This document shows, one piece after another, positions 1-7,846 of a stretch of DNA of 38,516 nucleotides. Position 1 is the stretch's first letter, and every line of letters starts with the position of its first letter. The stretch lies in NCBI GenBank assembly GCA_900543515.1, contig UQRW01000021.1, positions 1 to 38,516 of the forward strand. Reading direction: 5' to 3'. The stretch is from an uncultured Collinsella sp. (GTDB lineage Bacteria; Actinomycetota; Coriobacteriia; Coriobacteriales; Coriobacteriaceae). The notes below the pieces were generated by a model, which saw only the letters and a program-made list of their open reading frames with translations, did not search any database and was not told the DNA's origin. The position numbers and the translations under genes were made by a program.

Positions 1-18
1 CATGCGAACCTCCAGTCC

Positions 19-35
19 GGACCGCTTCACGGTCC
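19..35. repeat. Small GC-rich hairpin near left window edge
   Basis: Six-base arms GGACCG and CGGTCC enclose a CTTCA loop. It lies downstream of the toxin gene on the minus strand. There is no T-run on the minus-strand side, so it is not a convincing intrinsic terminator for the toxin operon. Confidence 0.35.
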
Positions 36-77
36 AACTTTCTGTCCGCACCCCCAAAGGCTCGAATAAGCCTAAAT

Positions 78-100
78 CCAGGAACTATTTCACCGCAACT
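78..100. repeat. Half of the dispersed TTGCGGTGAAATA palindrome
   Basis: This 23-base stretch matches the right arm of the palindrome at 22533-22598 (inner-arm type with GGAACTA, ending in CACCGCAACT). A matching left arm is not present in bases 1-77, so the partner is either outside the window or lost. Other copies are at 22533, 25945 and 38266. Confidence 0.7.
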
Positions 101-146
101 CAGGTGGGGATGGGGCTGAGTGGCGGGCGATGCCGTTGCCTGTCGG

Positions 147-623
147 TTAGTGGCGGGATTGGTGGCGGAGCTTGTCGATGGTGGAGTCGGTGCTTCGGCT
201 GCGGGCTTCGGCGGCGCGGTCGCGGGCGTCGGCGGCGGTTTGGCGCTGGCGGCGGTAGTCGATCATGCCTTGGATGATGGGCTTGCCAAAGCTCACGACA
301 TCATCGTTGTAGATGGCGGTTCGGGCTGCGAGGAAGCAGTCGGTAAAGTCCATATGGGTCTTGCCAAAGAGTTTGACGGCAAGGGCGACAACGGTGGGCT
401 CGTCGACCATGACGTCATCGAGCAACCTCTTCATGGCCGCAGTAATCTCAACGCGGGGAACCTTATAGACGTCGCGCAGTGTGACCACGACGCGCGTGAT
501 GATTTCGGGGTAGACGCGAGCGGTGCGCGTGGCGATGACCTTGGCGGCGCGCGGTGACAGAACCTCGTCGTCGTCAAGCAGGTAGCGCAGGATGACGGTC
601 TCGTCGATGATGGTGCTACTCAT
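147..623 (-). CDS. PIN-domain toxin-like protein (putative ribonuclease)
   Basis: The product is 158 aa and resembles VapC-like PIN ribonucleases of type II toxin-antitoxin systems. The N-terminus reads IIDETVILRYLLDDD, the usual first acidic strand (D7), although the common DTN triplet is DET here. Further candidate metal-binding acids are E40 (YPEIITRVVVTLRDVY), D92/D95 (MDFTDCFLAART) and D107/D108. The last 30 residues are Arg/Ala-rich and probably lie outside the domain. The start codon lies inside the end of the upstream antitoxin gene (8-base overlap), indicating translational coupling. Cleavage of tRNA or mRNA is known for the family but is only inferred here. It could instead be a non-toxic PIN protein. 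Confidence 0.75.
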   Translation of the reverse strand: MSSTIIDETVILRYLLDDDEVLSPRAAKVIATRTARVYPEIITRVVVTLRDVYKVPRVEITAAMKRLLDDVMVDEPTVVALAVKLFGKTHMDFTDCFLAARTAIYNDDVVSFGKPIIQGMIDYRRQRQTAADARDRAAEARSRSTDSTIDKLRHQSRH

Positions 624-939
624 GGATATCTACTTCCTCGGGACCCAAAATCGAATCGTCGCTTTCTGTGGCAAGGTACTCAATCCAGGCATTGCGCTCT
701 TCGGAGCGGCGATTGGGGTCACCATATGCTTTGAGCGATCCATAGGCGGCGGTGCCGTTCTTTGAGCGCACGGCGACCGGCTGAAAGGGGAGCTTGCGCA
801 TCAAAATGCTTTGCGCGACAAATAAGCGGACAGCCTCGGCGAGCGATGTGCCCATGGCATCGTAGAGATGCTCGGCATGCTGCTTGTCTTCCTCGCGAAT
901 GCGCACCTGCAGGATGGCTCTTTTTTGAGTCGATGACAT
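616..939 (-). CDS. RelB/DinJ-type antitoxin
   Basis: The product is 107 aa from the ATG at 939. An in-frame ATG exists further upstream (1005), but the start at 939 is preceded by an AAGGGGG ribosome-binding site and begins directly before the ribbon-helix-helix segment AILQVRIREEDKQHAEHLY. The following GTSLAEAVRLFVAQSI matches the RelB/DinJ DNA-binding fold. The C-terminal half would bind and neutralise the PIN protein encoded next. RelB-type antitoxins are classically paired with RelE-fold toxins, but RelB-PIN pairs also occur. The protein probably represses its own promoter by binding the palindrome at 982-993. Confidence 0.75.
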   Translation of the reverse strand: MSSTQKRAILQVRIREEDKQHAEHLYDAMGTSLAEAVRLFVAQSILMRKLPFQPVAVRSKNGTAAYGSLKAYGDPNRRSEERNAWIEYLATESDDSILGPEEVDIHE

Positions 940-981
940 CACTGGCCCCCTTAATGAGCGTGCAATATAGTCGGTCAAATG

Positions 982-993
982 CGGCATGTGCCG
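982..993. promoter_or_regulatory. Candidate antitoxin operator palindrome
   Basis: CGGCATGTGCCG is a perfect 12-bp palindrome between the candidate promoter and the antitoxin start, where the transcription start would be expected. This is a typical site for autorepression by a ribbon-helix-helix antitoxin. The function is inferred from position only. Confidence 0.45.
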
Positions 994-1005
994 ATACTTG
1001 AGCAT

Positions 1006-1033
1006 CTTATAACGATTACTTTATTTCACTCAA
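1006..1033 (-). promoter_or_regulatory. Candidate promoter of the toxin-antitoxin operon
   Basis: Read on the minus strand, TTGAGT (1033-1028) and TATAAG (1011-1006) are separated by 16 bases. They lie about 65 bases upstream of the antitoxin start and just upstream of the palindromic operator. Confidence 0.45.
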
Positions 1034-1162
1034 GTTGATAACCATAAACACGAATACAGGCGTAGTACATCCAAAACGAGAGCGCGTAAAAATCTCTGAG
1101 GCGTACGCATGTAATACACTCACCTTTATAGCTATCCGAGAATAATTCCAACCTGCCAAAAC

Positions 1163-1188
1163 CCCTGCAATACACCCGTATTGCAGGG
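1163..1188. promoter_or_regulatory. Inverted repeat upstream of the FHL operon (operator or hairpin)
   Basis: Perfect 11-bp arms (CCCTGCAATAC and GTATTGCAGGG) flank the loop ACCC. It lies about 180 bases upstream of the first FHL gene in the divergent intergenic region. It has no T-run on the plus strand. It could be the binding site of a formate- or redox-responsive regulator, or an RNA hairpin. The regulator is not encoded in this window. Confidence 0.5.
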
Positions 1189-1277
1189 CCTATGCTCAAG
1201 TTTGCCACCTGCAACTGCGTATATTTAACCTGTATATCGTTGGAGGAATTCTATCGAAGTGCCTGTTTCGCCGCATG

Positions 1278-1360
1278 CACTCGATATGCCGATGCTGGAC
1301 CACGGGCGGTCCGGGGCTACGTCGACAGGATCTCTCCGGCATGGGATTCAGGAGGGAGTG
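1278..1360 (+). promoter_or_regulatory. Structured leader enclosing the hydN-like gene RBS
   Basis: Nested complementary segments can be seen: CACTC (1278-1282) with GAGTG (1356-1360), ATGCCG (1286-1291) with CGGCAT (1337-1342), and an inner hairpin GGACC (1297-1301) with GGTCC (1308-1312). The outer pairing overlaps the GGAGGGAG ribosome-binding site (1351-1358), so folding could control translation of the operon's first gene. A Moco-type riboswitch is conceivable given the downstream Mo enzyme, but I could not match its consensus. The rest of 940-1366 shows no gene. Confidence 0.35.
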
Positions 1361-1366
1361 AACAAC

Positions 1367-1885
1367 ATGGGCAATAAACGAGTCGTGGCTGATTCTTCAC
1401 GCTGCATTGGATGCCAAACCTGTATGGCGGCGTGCATCGAGGCACACGATATTCCCGGCAACATCGCCGCGCCGCGCCTGCGCGTGACGCGTACGTACGA
1501 GATCTCCGCACCGGTGGCTTGCCATCACTGCGAGGATGCCCCGTGCGCCAAGGCCTGCCCCACGGGCGCCTTGTTCTTTGATCCAAAGAACCATCGCATC
1601 GGCGTCAACGAGGACAACTGCATCGGCTGCAAGAGCTGCGTCATGGCCTGCCCCTTTGGCGCCGTGAGTGTGGCGACCACGCAGGTCCCCGTCTTGATGG
1701 GCGACGTGCGCGTGGGTTCGCAGACCAAGAGCTTCGTGCTCAAGTGCGACCTGTGCGTGGACCGTCCCGGCGGCCCGGCGTGTGCCGAGGCGTGCCCGAC
1801 CAAGGGCCTCACCCTGGTAGACGAGGAGCGCCTGGCGGAGCTGACTGCCGAGCGTGCCCGCGCCACCATCGAAAACGAGGCGTAA
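1367..1885 (+). CDS. hydN: HydN-like 4Fe-4S ferredoxin subunit of formate dehydrogenase
   Basis: The product is 172 aa, close to E. coli HydN (175 aa). It carries four cysteine clusters typical of the HydN/HycB/DmsB family: CIGCQTCMAAC, CHHCEDAPCAKACP, CIGCKSCVMACP and CDLCVDRPGGPACAEACP, sufficient for four [4Fe-4S] clusters. It has no signal peptide, so it acts in the cytoplasm. The start at 1367 follows a GGAGGGAG ribosome-binding site; longer in-frame starts upstream lie in leader sequence. It is the first gene of the FHL operon and immediately precedes fdhF, so it probably carries electrons from FdhF or aids its assembly. The assignment as HydN rather than a second HycB rests on length and on its place next to fdhF. 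Confidence 0.85.
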   Translation: MGNKRVVADSSRCIGCQTCMAACIEAHDIPGNIAAPRLRVTRTYEISAPVACHHCEDAPCAKACPTGALFFDPKNHRIGVNEDNCIGCKSCVMACPFGAVSVATTQVPVLMGDVRVGSQTKSFVLKCDLCVDRPGGPACAEACPTKGLTLVDEERLAELTAERARATIENEA

Positions 1886-1959
1886 GCGTCGGGCGACAGG
1901 CCCAATGATTGTCAAATAAGTACCGAGCATTCGGTAGCAGAGAAAGGAAGGAGGGTGTC

Positions 1960-4182
1960 ATGGAGAAGCATAAAGTGATCTGCCCGTACTGCGGCGCCGG
2001 TTGCCAGTTTAACCTCCTGGTCCAAAACGGCCAGGTCGTGGGCACCGAACCGCTCAACGGCATCACCAACCAGAGCGAGCTGTGCCTTAAGGGCATGAGC
2101 GGCTACGACTTCATCAACGACACCAAGATCTTGACTCCTCGCGTACTGCACCCGATGATCCGCCGCACTAAGGGCGCGGATCTTGAGCGCGTAAGCTGGG
2201 ACGAGGCACTGGATTTCACCGCATCTAAGATGCAGGCCATAATTGACGAATATGGTCCTAACGCTGTCATGACCACCGGCTCTTCGCGAGGCGGCGGCAA
2301 TGAGGCGAACTACGTCATGCAGAAGTTTACGCGTGCGTGCATCGGCACCCACAGCGTGGACAACTGCGCCCGTACTTGACACGGCCCTACTGTCCTCGGT
2401 CTGATGGACACGGTTGGTTCAGGTTGCATGTCATGCTCCATCCCCGGTATGGAGGATGCGGGCTGCATTTTCCTCTTCGGCTATAACCCTGCCGATTCGC
2501 ACCCCATCGTCGCAAGGCGTATCGTGCGAGCCAAAGAAAAGGGTTGCAAGATCATCGTCGCCGACCCGCGCCATATCGAAACCGCGCGTATCGCCGATCT
2601 CTACCTTCCGATCAAGAACGGTTGCAATGTTGCGTTCCTCAACGCCTTTGCCAACTGTCTGGTCAACGATGGCCTCTACGACAAGGAATTCGTCGCCGAG
2701 CACACGAACGGCTTTGACGAGTGGTGGGAGACCATCAAGAACTACACTCCCGAATCCGTACAGGACATCACGGGTGTCGAGCCCGCGTTGATCCACCAAG
2801 CTGCCGAGATGTACGCCACGGCGAAGCCCTCTGCCATTATTGGCTGGGGCATGGGCGTATGCCAGCAGAAGCAGAACCTGAAGACGGTGCACACCATCGC
2901 CTCCATCGCCTGCGTTGCCGGCCAGATCGGCAAACCCAATTCCGGCCTCGCGCCCGTGCGCGGTCAGAATAACGTCCAGGGCTCCTGCGATATGGGCATG
3001 CTGCCCAACCTGTACCCTGGCTACCAGAAAGTCACCGACCCGGCGGTGCGTGCCAAGTTTGCCAAGGCTTGGGGCGTACCCGAGGAAAAGCTCCCGCTCG
3101 AGGAGGGCTACAAGCTCACCGACCTGGGCCACCTGGTCGACGAGGGCAAGGTGCACTGCTTCTACAACTACGGCGAGGACCCGGTGCAGACCGAGCCCGA
3201 TTCGGCCGGTATGCGCAAGACGCTCTCCGAGCTGGATTTGTTCATTTGCCAGGACATCTTTATGACGCAGACGACCATGCTCGCCGACGTCATCCTGCCT
3301 GCCACCTCTTGGGGCGAGCACGAGGGTGTCTTTACCGCATCCGACCGTAGCTTCCAGCACTTTGACGCGGCTGTTCCGCCCAAGGGCGAGTGCCGTCACG
3401 ACTGGGAGATCTTCGCGGACCTGTCCACGCGTATGGGTTACCCCATGCACTACGACAACACCGAGCAGATCTGGAACGAGTGCATTAGCCTGTGCCCCAA
3501 CTTTGTGGGCGCGACCTACGAGAAGATGGCTCCCGAGGGCGGCTACGCCCAGTGGCCGGTCAAGAGCACCGATGTGAACGACCACGGTACGCCCGACATG
3601 TTCGCTGGTGGCAAGTTCACCACCAAGGACGGCCGCGCCAACCTGATGGCGCACGACTGGGAGGCGCCCTCCGAGCTTCCCGACGATGAGTACCCGCTCA
3701 TCCTGTGCACCGTCCGCGAGGTCGGCCACTACAGCTGCCGCTCGATGACCGGCAACTGCAAGACGCTGGCACTGCTTGCCGACGAGCCCGGCTTTGTCCG
3801 CATGAATCCCGCGGACGCCGAGGCGCGCGGCATCAAGAACGGCGACATCGTCTCGATTCACAGCCGCCGCGGCCAGGTATACAGCCGCGCCGACGTGAGC
3901 GACCGCATCAATAAGGGCACGGTCTATATGACCTACCAGTGGTGGATCGGCAAGTGCAACGAGCTGACCATTCACAAGGTCGATCCGGTCTCGCATACGC
4001 CCGAGGACAAGTTCTCCGCCTGCCAGGTCGACGCTATCGCCGACCAGGTCTGGGCCGAGGGCGAGGTCGAGCGTCAGTACACCGAGCTCAAGCAGGCTCT
4101 GGTGGACGCCGCCGCTCCCCAGGACGTTGAGCCCGGCGCCGCCAAGTTCGACGATGAGACGCACGTGAACCAAATCGTGTAG
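1960..4182 (+). CDS. fdhF: Formate dehydrogenase H, selenocysteine-containing (TGA at 2377-2379 read as Sec)
   Basis: This Mo-bis-MGD enzyme oxidises formate to CO2 for formate hydrogenlyase. Read through the TGA, the protein is 740 aa (E. coli FdhF, 715). Both halves are in the same frame, and the segment around the codon, DNCART-U-HGPTVLG, matches FdhF at its active site. Sec falls at residue 140 and the next residue is His141, the same numbering as E. coli. Cys8, Cys11, Cys15 and Cys42 form the N-terminal [4Fe-4S] site. No signal peptide is seen, consistent with a cytoplasmic enzyme. The start at 1960 follows AAGGAAGGAGGG. A SECIS hairpin follows the TGA (separate entry). It lies between two ferredoxin genes, and selA, selB and selC are downstream. 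An automatic annotation would split it into two ORFs. Confidence 0.97.
2380..2420 (+). promoter_or_regulatory. Bacterial SECIS element of fdhF
   Basis: Just after the TGA, arms TGTCC (2391-2395) and GGACA (2406-2410) enclose the loop TCGGTCTGAT. The loop holds GGTCTG, the GGUCU core bound by SelB in E. coli fdhF. The core begins 19 bases after the TGA; from the remembered E. coli sequence the spacing is the same. This recruits SelB-GTP-Sec-tRNA to the UGA. Confidence 0.9.
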
Positions 4183-4203
4183 TCCCGTTTTCGTTGGCTT
4201 TTT

Positions 4204-4246
4204 GGGCCGGGCGTCCAAGCGCATCGGACGCCCGGCCCGTTATTTT
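4204..4246 (+). terminator. Intra-operon hairpin after fdhF (partial terminator or mRNA stabiliser)
   Basis: Perfect 13-bp GC arms at 4204-4216 and 4226-4238 are followed by GTTATTTT. It lies between fdhF and the hycB-like gene, whose ribosome-binding site begins just after it. It could reduce transcription into the hydrogenase genes, so that fdhF and hydN can be made in excess, or protect the fdhF 3' end. Confidence 0.7.
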
Positions 4247-4260
4247 GAAAGGAAGTGGGG

Positions 4261-4878
4261 ATGAACCGCTTCATCGATATCAACCCGGAGAGGTGCATCG
4301 GCTGCGGAACATGCCAGTCCGCCTGTGCAGATGCCCACCGGATGCAGGGTCTTCAGGACACGCCGCGTCTGGCGCTCGTGAAGACCGGCGGCATTTCGGC
4401 CGCCCTGGCCTGCCACCATTGCGAGGGTGCCCCTTGCGCCGAGGTCTGCCCGGTGAACGCCATCGAGCACGATGGCGACCGCATCCACGTTAAGGAGCAG
4501 GAGTGCATCGGGTGCAGGCTGTGCGCCATCGCGTGCCCCTTCGGCGCCATCCATCCGGACGGCACGTCTATTGCCGGTGTCGCAGGCATGTGCGACCCGA
4601 CGCCTTCGTACCCTAAGTCCCTGAGCAGCCTGCTTACGTGGGCGCCCGGCCAGTACACCTGTGCCGTCAAGTGCGACCTGTGCGCCTTCGACCCCGAGGG
4701 TCCGCACTGCGTGGCGGCTTGCCCCACCAAGGCGCTCACCGTCATGGGCGGCGCGGCAGATCGCGAACTCGACGAGGCCAAGCGCCTGCGTTCGATTCAG
4801 AACGGCCCTGCCGTCGACGTGGCGGCTGTGGCCCAGGGTCTGTCCGAGAAAGCAGAAGGGAGCGTAAACAATGGATAG
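4261..4878 (+). CDS. hyfA: Formate hydrogenlyase ferredoxin subunit HycB/HyfA
   Basis: The product is 205 aa (E. coli HycB, 203) and begins MNRFIDINPERCIGCGTC like HycB (MNRFVIADSTLCIGCHTC). Four cysteine clusters are present: CIGCGTCQSAC, CHHCEGAPCAEVCP, CIGCRLCAIACP and CDLCAFDPEGPHCVAACP. It passes electrons from FdhF to the HyfH/HyfI FeS chain. I chose the ATG at 4261, preceded by AAAGGAAG, over the GTG at 4255, which overlaps that site. The 3' end overlaps hyfB by 8 bases, suggesting translational coupling. It is a paralogue of the hydN-like gene at 1367. Confidence 0.92.
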   Translation: MNRFIDINPERCIGCGTCQSACADAHRMQGLQDTPRLALVKTGGISAALACHHCEGAPCAEVCPVNAIEHDGDRIHVKEQECIGCRLCAIACPFGAIHPDGTSIAGVAGMCDPTPSYPKSLSSLLTWAPGQYTCAVKCDLCAFDPEGPHCVAACPTKALTVMGGAADRELDEAKRLRSIQNGPAVDVAAVAQGLSEKAEGSVNNG

Positions 4879-6889
4879 CATGACGCTGTTTATCGCATCG
4901 CTTGCCGTCTCGTGCATCGGTGCGCTCGCCTCGGTTCTGCTGATTAAGGCCGATAACGCCGCCAAGACCGCCGGCTGCCTGATCGGCGCCGTCGCGGCCG
5001 TGCTGTCGTTCATCGCGGGCCTCGAGGCCGTGCTTGGCGACGTTTCGTCCCTCAACACGGTCTTCTTTTTCCCGTTCGCCCGTCTCGAGCTCTTGCTCAA
5101 CGGCCTTGCGGGCCTGATCGTGGTCCTCATCTCAATCCTCGCCTTTGCGGGCTTCATCTACGGTCTGTCCTACTTCGACGAGTACCCGGGCAAGGTCGGG
5201 CGCGCCGGTTTCTTCATGAACACCTTCGTCGCCTCGATGATGCTCGTCATCACCGCCGACAACGTGTTCTGGTTCCTGGTCGCCTTCGAGCTCATGTCGC
5301 TTACGAGCTACTTCCTTGTCGTCATCGAGGAGAACAAGAACTCCATCAAGGGCGGTTGGCTCTACTTCGTCATCGCGCACGTGGGCTTTGTCCTTATCAT
5401 GGCGAGCTTCCTGCTCATGACCAACGGCGTGGGCGGTTCCTTCAGCTTCAGTGATTTCCGTACGCATGACTTTGGACCCGCCATCTCCTCCGCGTGCTTC
5501 GTCCTCGCGTTCTTCGGATTTGGCGCGAAGGCCGGTATCATCCCGCTGCACTCCTGGCTGCCCCAGGCGCACCCCGAGGCGCCGTCCAACGTGTCCGCCC
5601 TCATGTCCGGCGGCATGATCAAGATCGGCATCCTGGGAATCCTCAAGGTCGGTCTCGACCTGCTCGCGGGTTCGGGCGTCCAGCTCTGGTGGGGCCTCAT
5701 GGTCCTGGTCTTCGGATCCATCTCGTCGGTCCTGGGCGTCGTCTACGCCCTCCACGAGCACGACATCAAGCGCCTGCTGGCCTACCACTCCGTCGAGAAC
5801 ATTGGCATCATCTTGCTCGGTGTCGGCGCGTCCATGACGGCGCACGCCCTGAGCAACGACGTCATCGCGACGATCGCGCTCATGGCCGCCCTCTACCACA
5901 CGCTCAACCACGCCATGTTCAAGGGCGAGCTGTTCCTCGGCGCGGGCTCCCTGCTCTATGCCACGGGTACGCGCAACATGGAGAAGATGGGCGGTCTGTT
6001 CCGTCGCATGCCGGTCACGGCCGTCTGCTTCCTCATCGGTGCCCTTGCCATCTCGGCCATCCCGCCGCTCAACGGCTTCGTTTCCGAGTGGTTCACCTAC
6101 CAGTCCCTGTTCAACATCTCGACGCTCTCCGACCCGGTCGTCATGGTGTTCGCCGTCGCCTCCGCGGCCGCGCTCGCCATCACCGGTGCCCTGGCAGTCA
6201 CGTGCTTCGTGAAGGCCTACGGCGTTTCGTTCGCGAGCAGCCCTCGTTCCCAGGAGGCCGCGAACGCCAAGGAGTCCCCGGCTCCGATGTTGTTCTCGCA
6301 GATGCTCCTCGCGGCTATCTGCGTGGTGCTGGGAATCGGCTCTCCCGTCATCGCCCCGGTTCTGGGCGACGTCGCCCAGAGCGTGCTTGCCGGTTCCGCC
6401 GTCACAGCCACCTCGGGCGTGTCTCTGGTGAACGAGATTTCCGGTGCCGCCACCTCCACCCCCGCGATCGCCATCGCGCTCGTGGTCCTCACCGGCCTCG
6501 CGTTCGTGTTGAGGTCCTGCCTCGGCACCAAGGCCCCCGCTAAGAAGACCGACCCTTGGGCGTGCGGCTACGAGCCCAACGAGCACATGCCCGTCGTCGC
6601 CACGAGCTTCGCGTCAGACGTAGAGCTCTTCATGGGCCCGCTCTACACCCTGCGCGAGGTATGCACCAAGATCTGCTGGTCCATCGCGCACGTGTTCCAG
6701 AAGCTCACCGGTGTCGCCCAGGGCGTTGAGCCCCTGCCCGACCGCTTCCTGGTCGATGCACCGAGCGAGGGTGCCGATAAGCTGGCCGGCCTCGCCTCCA
6801 AGATCGAGGGCGGCAACTACTCCGTATACATCTGCTACATCGTCGCGGCGCTCGTGGTCTTCCTCGTGCTCGCCGTGGTCATGGTCTAG
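4871..6889 (+). CDS. hyfB: Hydrogenase-4 membrane subunit HyfB (NuoL/antiporter-like)
   Basis: The product is 672 aa, the length of E. coli HyfB, and is almost wholly hydrophobic with about 14-16 membrane segments. It shows the antiporter family signatures: HPEAPSNVSALMSGGMIKIG in a central helix with the conserved Lys, HDIKRLLAYHSVENIGIILL, and the helix with YHTLNHAMFKGELFLGAG. A charged cytoplasmic stretch and a last helix near residues 645-670 close the protein. It forms part of the probable ion-translocating arm of the hydrogenase. It overlaps hyfA by 8 bases and is followed by hyfC after 17 bases. Confidence 0.93.
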   Translation: MDSMTLFIASLAVSCIGALASVLLIKADNAAKTAGCLIGAVAAVLSFIAGLEAVLGDVSSLNTVFFFPFARLELLLNGLAGLIVVLISILAFAGFIYGLSYFDEYPGKVGRAGFFMNTFVASMMLVITADNVFWFLVAFELMSLTSYFLVVIEENKNSIKGGWLYFVIAHVGFVLIMASFLLMTNGVGGSFSFSDFRTHDFGPAISSACFVLAFFGFGAKAGIIPLHSWLPQAHPEAPSNVSALMSGGMIKIGILGILKVGLDLLAGSGVQLWWGLMVLVFGSISSVLGVVYALHEHDIKRLLAYHSVENIGIILLGVGASMTAHALSNDVIATIALMAALYHTLNHAMFKGELFLGAGSLLYATGTRNMEKMGGLFRRMPVTAVCFLIGALAISAIPPLNGFVSEWFTYQSLFNISTLSDPVVMVFAVASAAALAITGALAVTCFVKAYGVSFASSPRSQEAANAKESPAPMLFSQMLLAAICVVLGIGSPVIAPVLGDVAQSVLAGSAVTATSGVSLVNEISGAATSTPAIAIALVVLTGLAFVLRSCLGTKAPAKKTDPWACGYEPNEHMPVVATSFASDVELFMGPLYTLREVCTKICWSIAHVFQKLTGVAQGVEPLPDRFLVDAPSEGADKLAGLASKIEGGNYSVYICYIVAALVVFLVLAVVMV

Positions 6890-6906
6890 AGAGGGGAGAG
6901 GATATT

Positions 6907-7830
6907 ATGAACATCGTTCTTGCGATAGCGCAGGGCCTCGTGGTCATGCTGGTCGCGCCCTTCTTCTCCGGCCTCGCCCGTGTGATTCGCGCGAAGATGC
7001 ACAATCGCCGCGGTCCGTCCATCCTTCAGGATTACCGGGACCTCGCGAAGCTCATGGCGCGTCCCGAGTCCGTGAGTTCCGACTCGAGCTTCGTGCTGCG
7101 CATCATGCCGCCGCTGTTCCTCGCGGTGTCGTTCATGCTCGCCATGGGCCTGCCCATGTTCACGCTCGAGAGCCCCATGCCCGTCTTTGGTGACGCCATC
7201 ACCATCATGTACGCGCTCGCGCTGTCCCGTTTCTTCTTCGCGCTGTCCGGCGTGGATTCCTCCAACGCCTACGCGGGCTTCGGCGGTATCCGCGAGCTCC
7301 TCATGAGCGTGCTCATCGAGCCGTCCATGCTCATCGCGCTGTTTACCGTCGCCATCGTGTGCGGCTCCACGGACATTGCGACCATGGGTCAGCACATCGT
7401 TACGGGCAACGTCTCGAGCGTCGTCGCCGTCATCCTCGCCGGCGTCGCCTTCGCGGCCGCCTGCTATATGGAGCTCGGCAAGCTTCCGTTCGATCAGGCC
7501 GAAGCCGAGCAGGAGCTCCAGGAGGGCCCGCTCGCCGAGCTCTCCGGCCCGTCCCTGGCCATGATGAAGCTCGCCATGGGCATGAAGCAGGTCGTGGTCG
7601 TCGCTTGGTTCACCTCCATCTTCATCCCCTGGGGAGAGCCCGCGACCATCGGCGTCACCGCTCTCGTGGGCGCCGTCGTCTTCCTTGTCAAGTGCCTGGT
7701 CGATTTCGTTGTCTGCGGCGTGCTCGAGAACTCCGTTTCCCGTTCGCGCTTCAAGGTGCTCGGTAACCAGACCTGGGCCGTCGTCGGCATCGCGGTCCTC
7801 GCGTTCGTCTTCGTCGTCGTAGGCGTGTAG
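6907..7830 (+). CDS. hyfC: Hydrogenase-4 membrane subunit HyfC (NuoH-like)
   Basis: The product is 307 aa with about eight membrane segments. It is homologous to NuoH and HycD, the subunit that links the membrane arm to the NiFe module. RAKMHNRRGPSILQDYRDL near residue 25 and ELGKLPFDQAEAEQELQEG near residue 200 are the conserved basic and acidic cytoplasmic loops of this family. The start is preceded by GAGAGGGGAGAGG. Confidence 0.93.
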   Translation: MNIVLAIAQGLVVMLVAPFFSGLARVIRAKMHNRRGPSILQDYRDLAKLMARPESVSSDSSFVLRIMPPLFLAVSFMLAMGLPMFTLESPMPVFGDAITIMYALALSRFFFALSGVDSSNAYAGFGGIRELLMSVLIEPSMLIALFTVAIVCGSTDIATMGQHIVTGNVSSVVAVILAGVAFAAACYMELGKLPFDQAEAEQELQEGPLAELSGPSLAMMKLAMGMKQVVVVAWFTSIFIPWGEPATIGVTALVGAVVFLVKCLVDFVVCGVLENSVSRSRFKVLGNQTWAVVGIAVLAFVFVVVGV

Positions 7831-7846
7831 GGAGAAGGGAGAAACT

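Noticed and set aside
1190..1366. Sigma-54 (-24/-12) promoter for the FHL operon, as in E. coli
   Set aside because: No TGGCAC-N5-TTGC-like sequence was seen in this region.
2377..2403. fdhF broken into two ORFs, suggesting a pseudogene
   Set aside because: Both parts are in the same frame, the stop is TGA exactly at the Sec position of FdhF, a SECIS hairpin follows, and selA, selB and selC are present.
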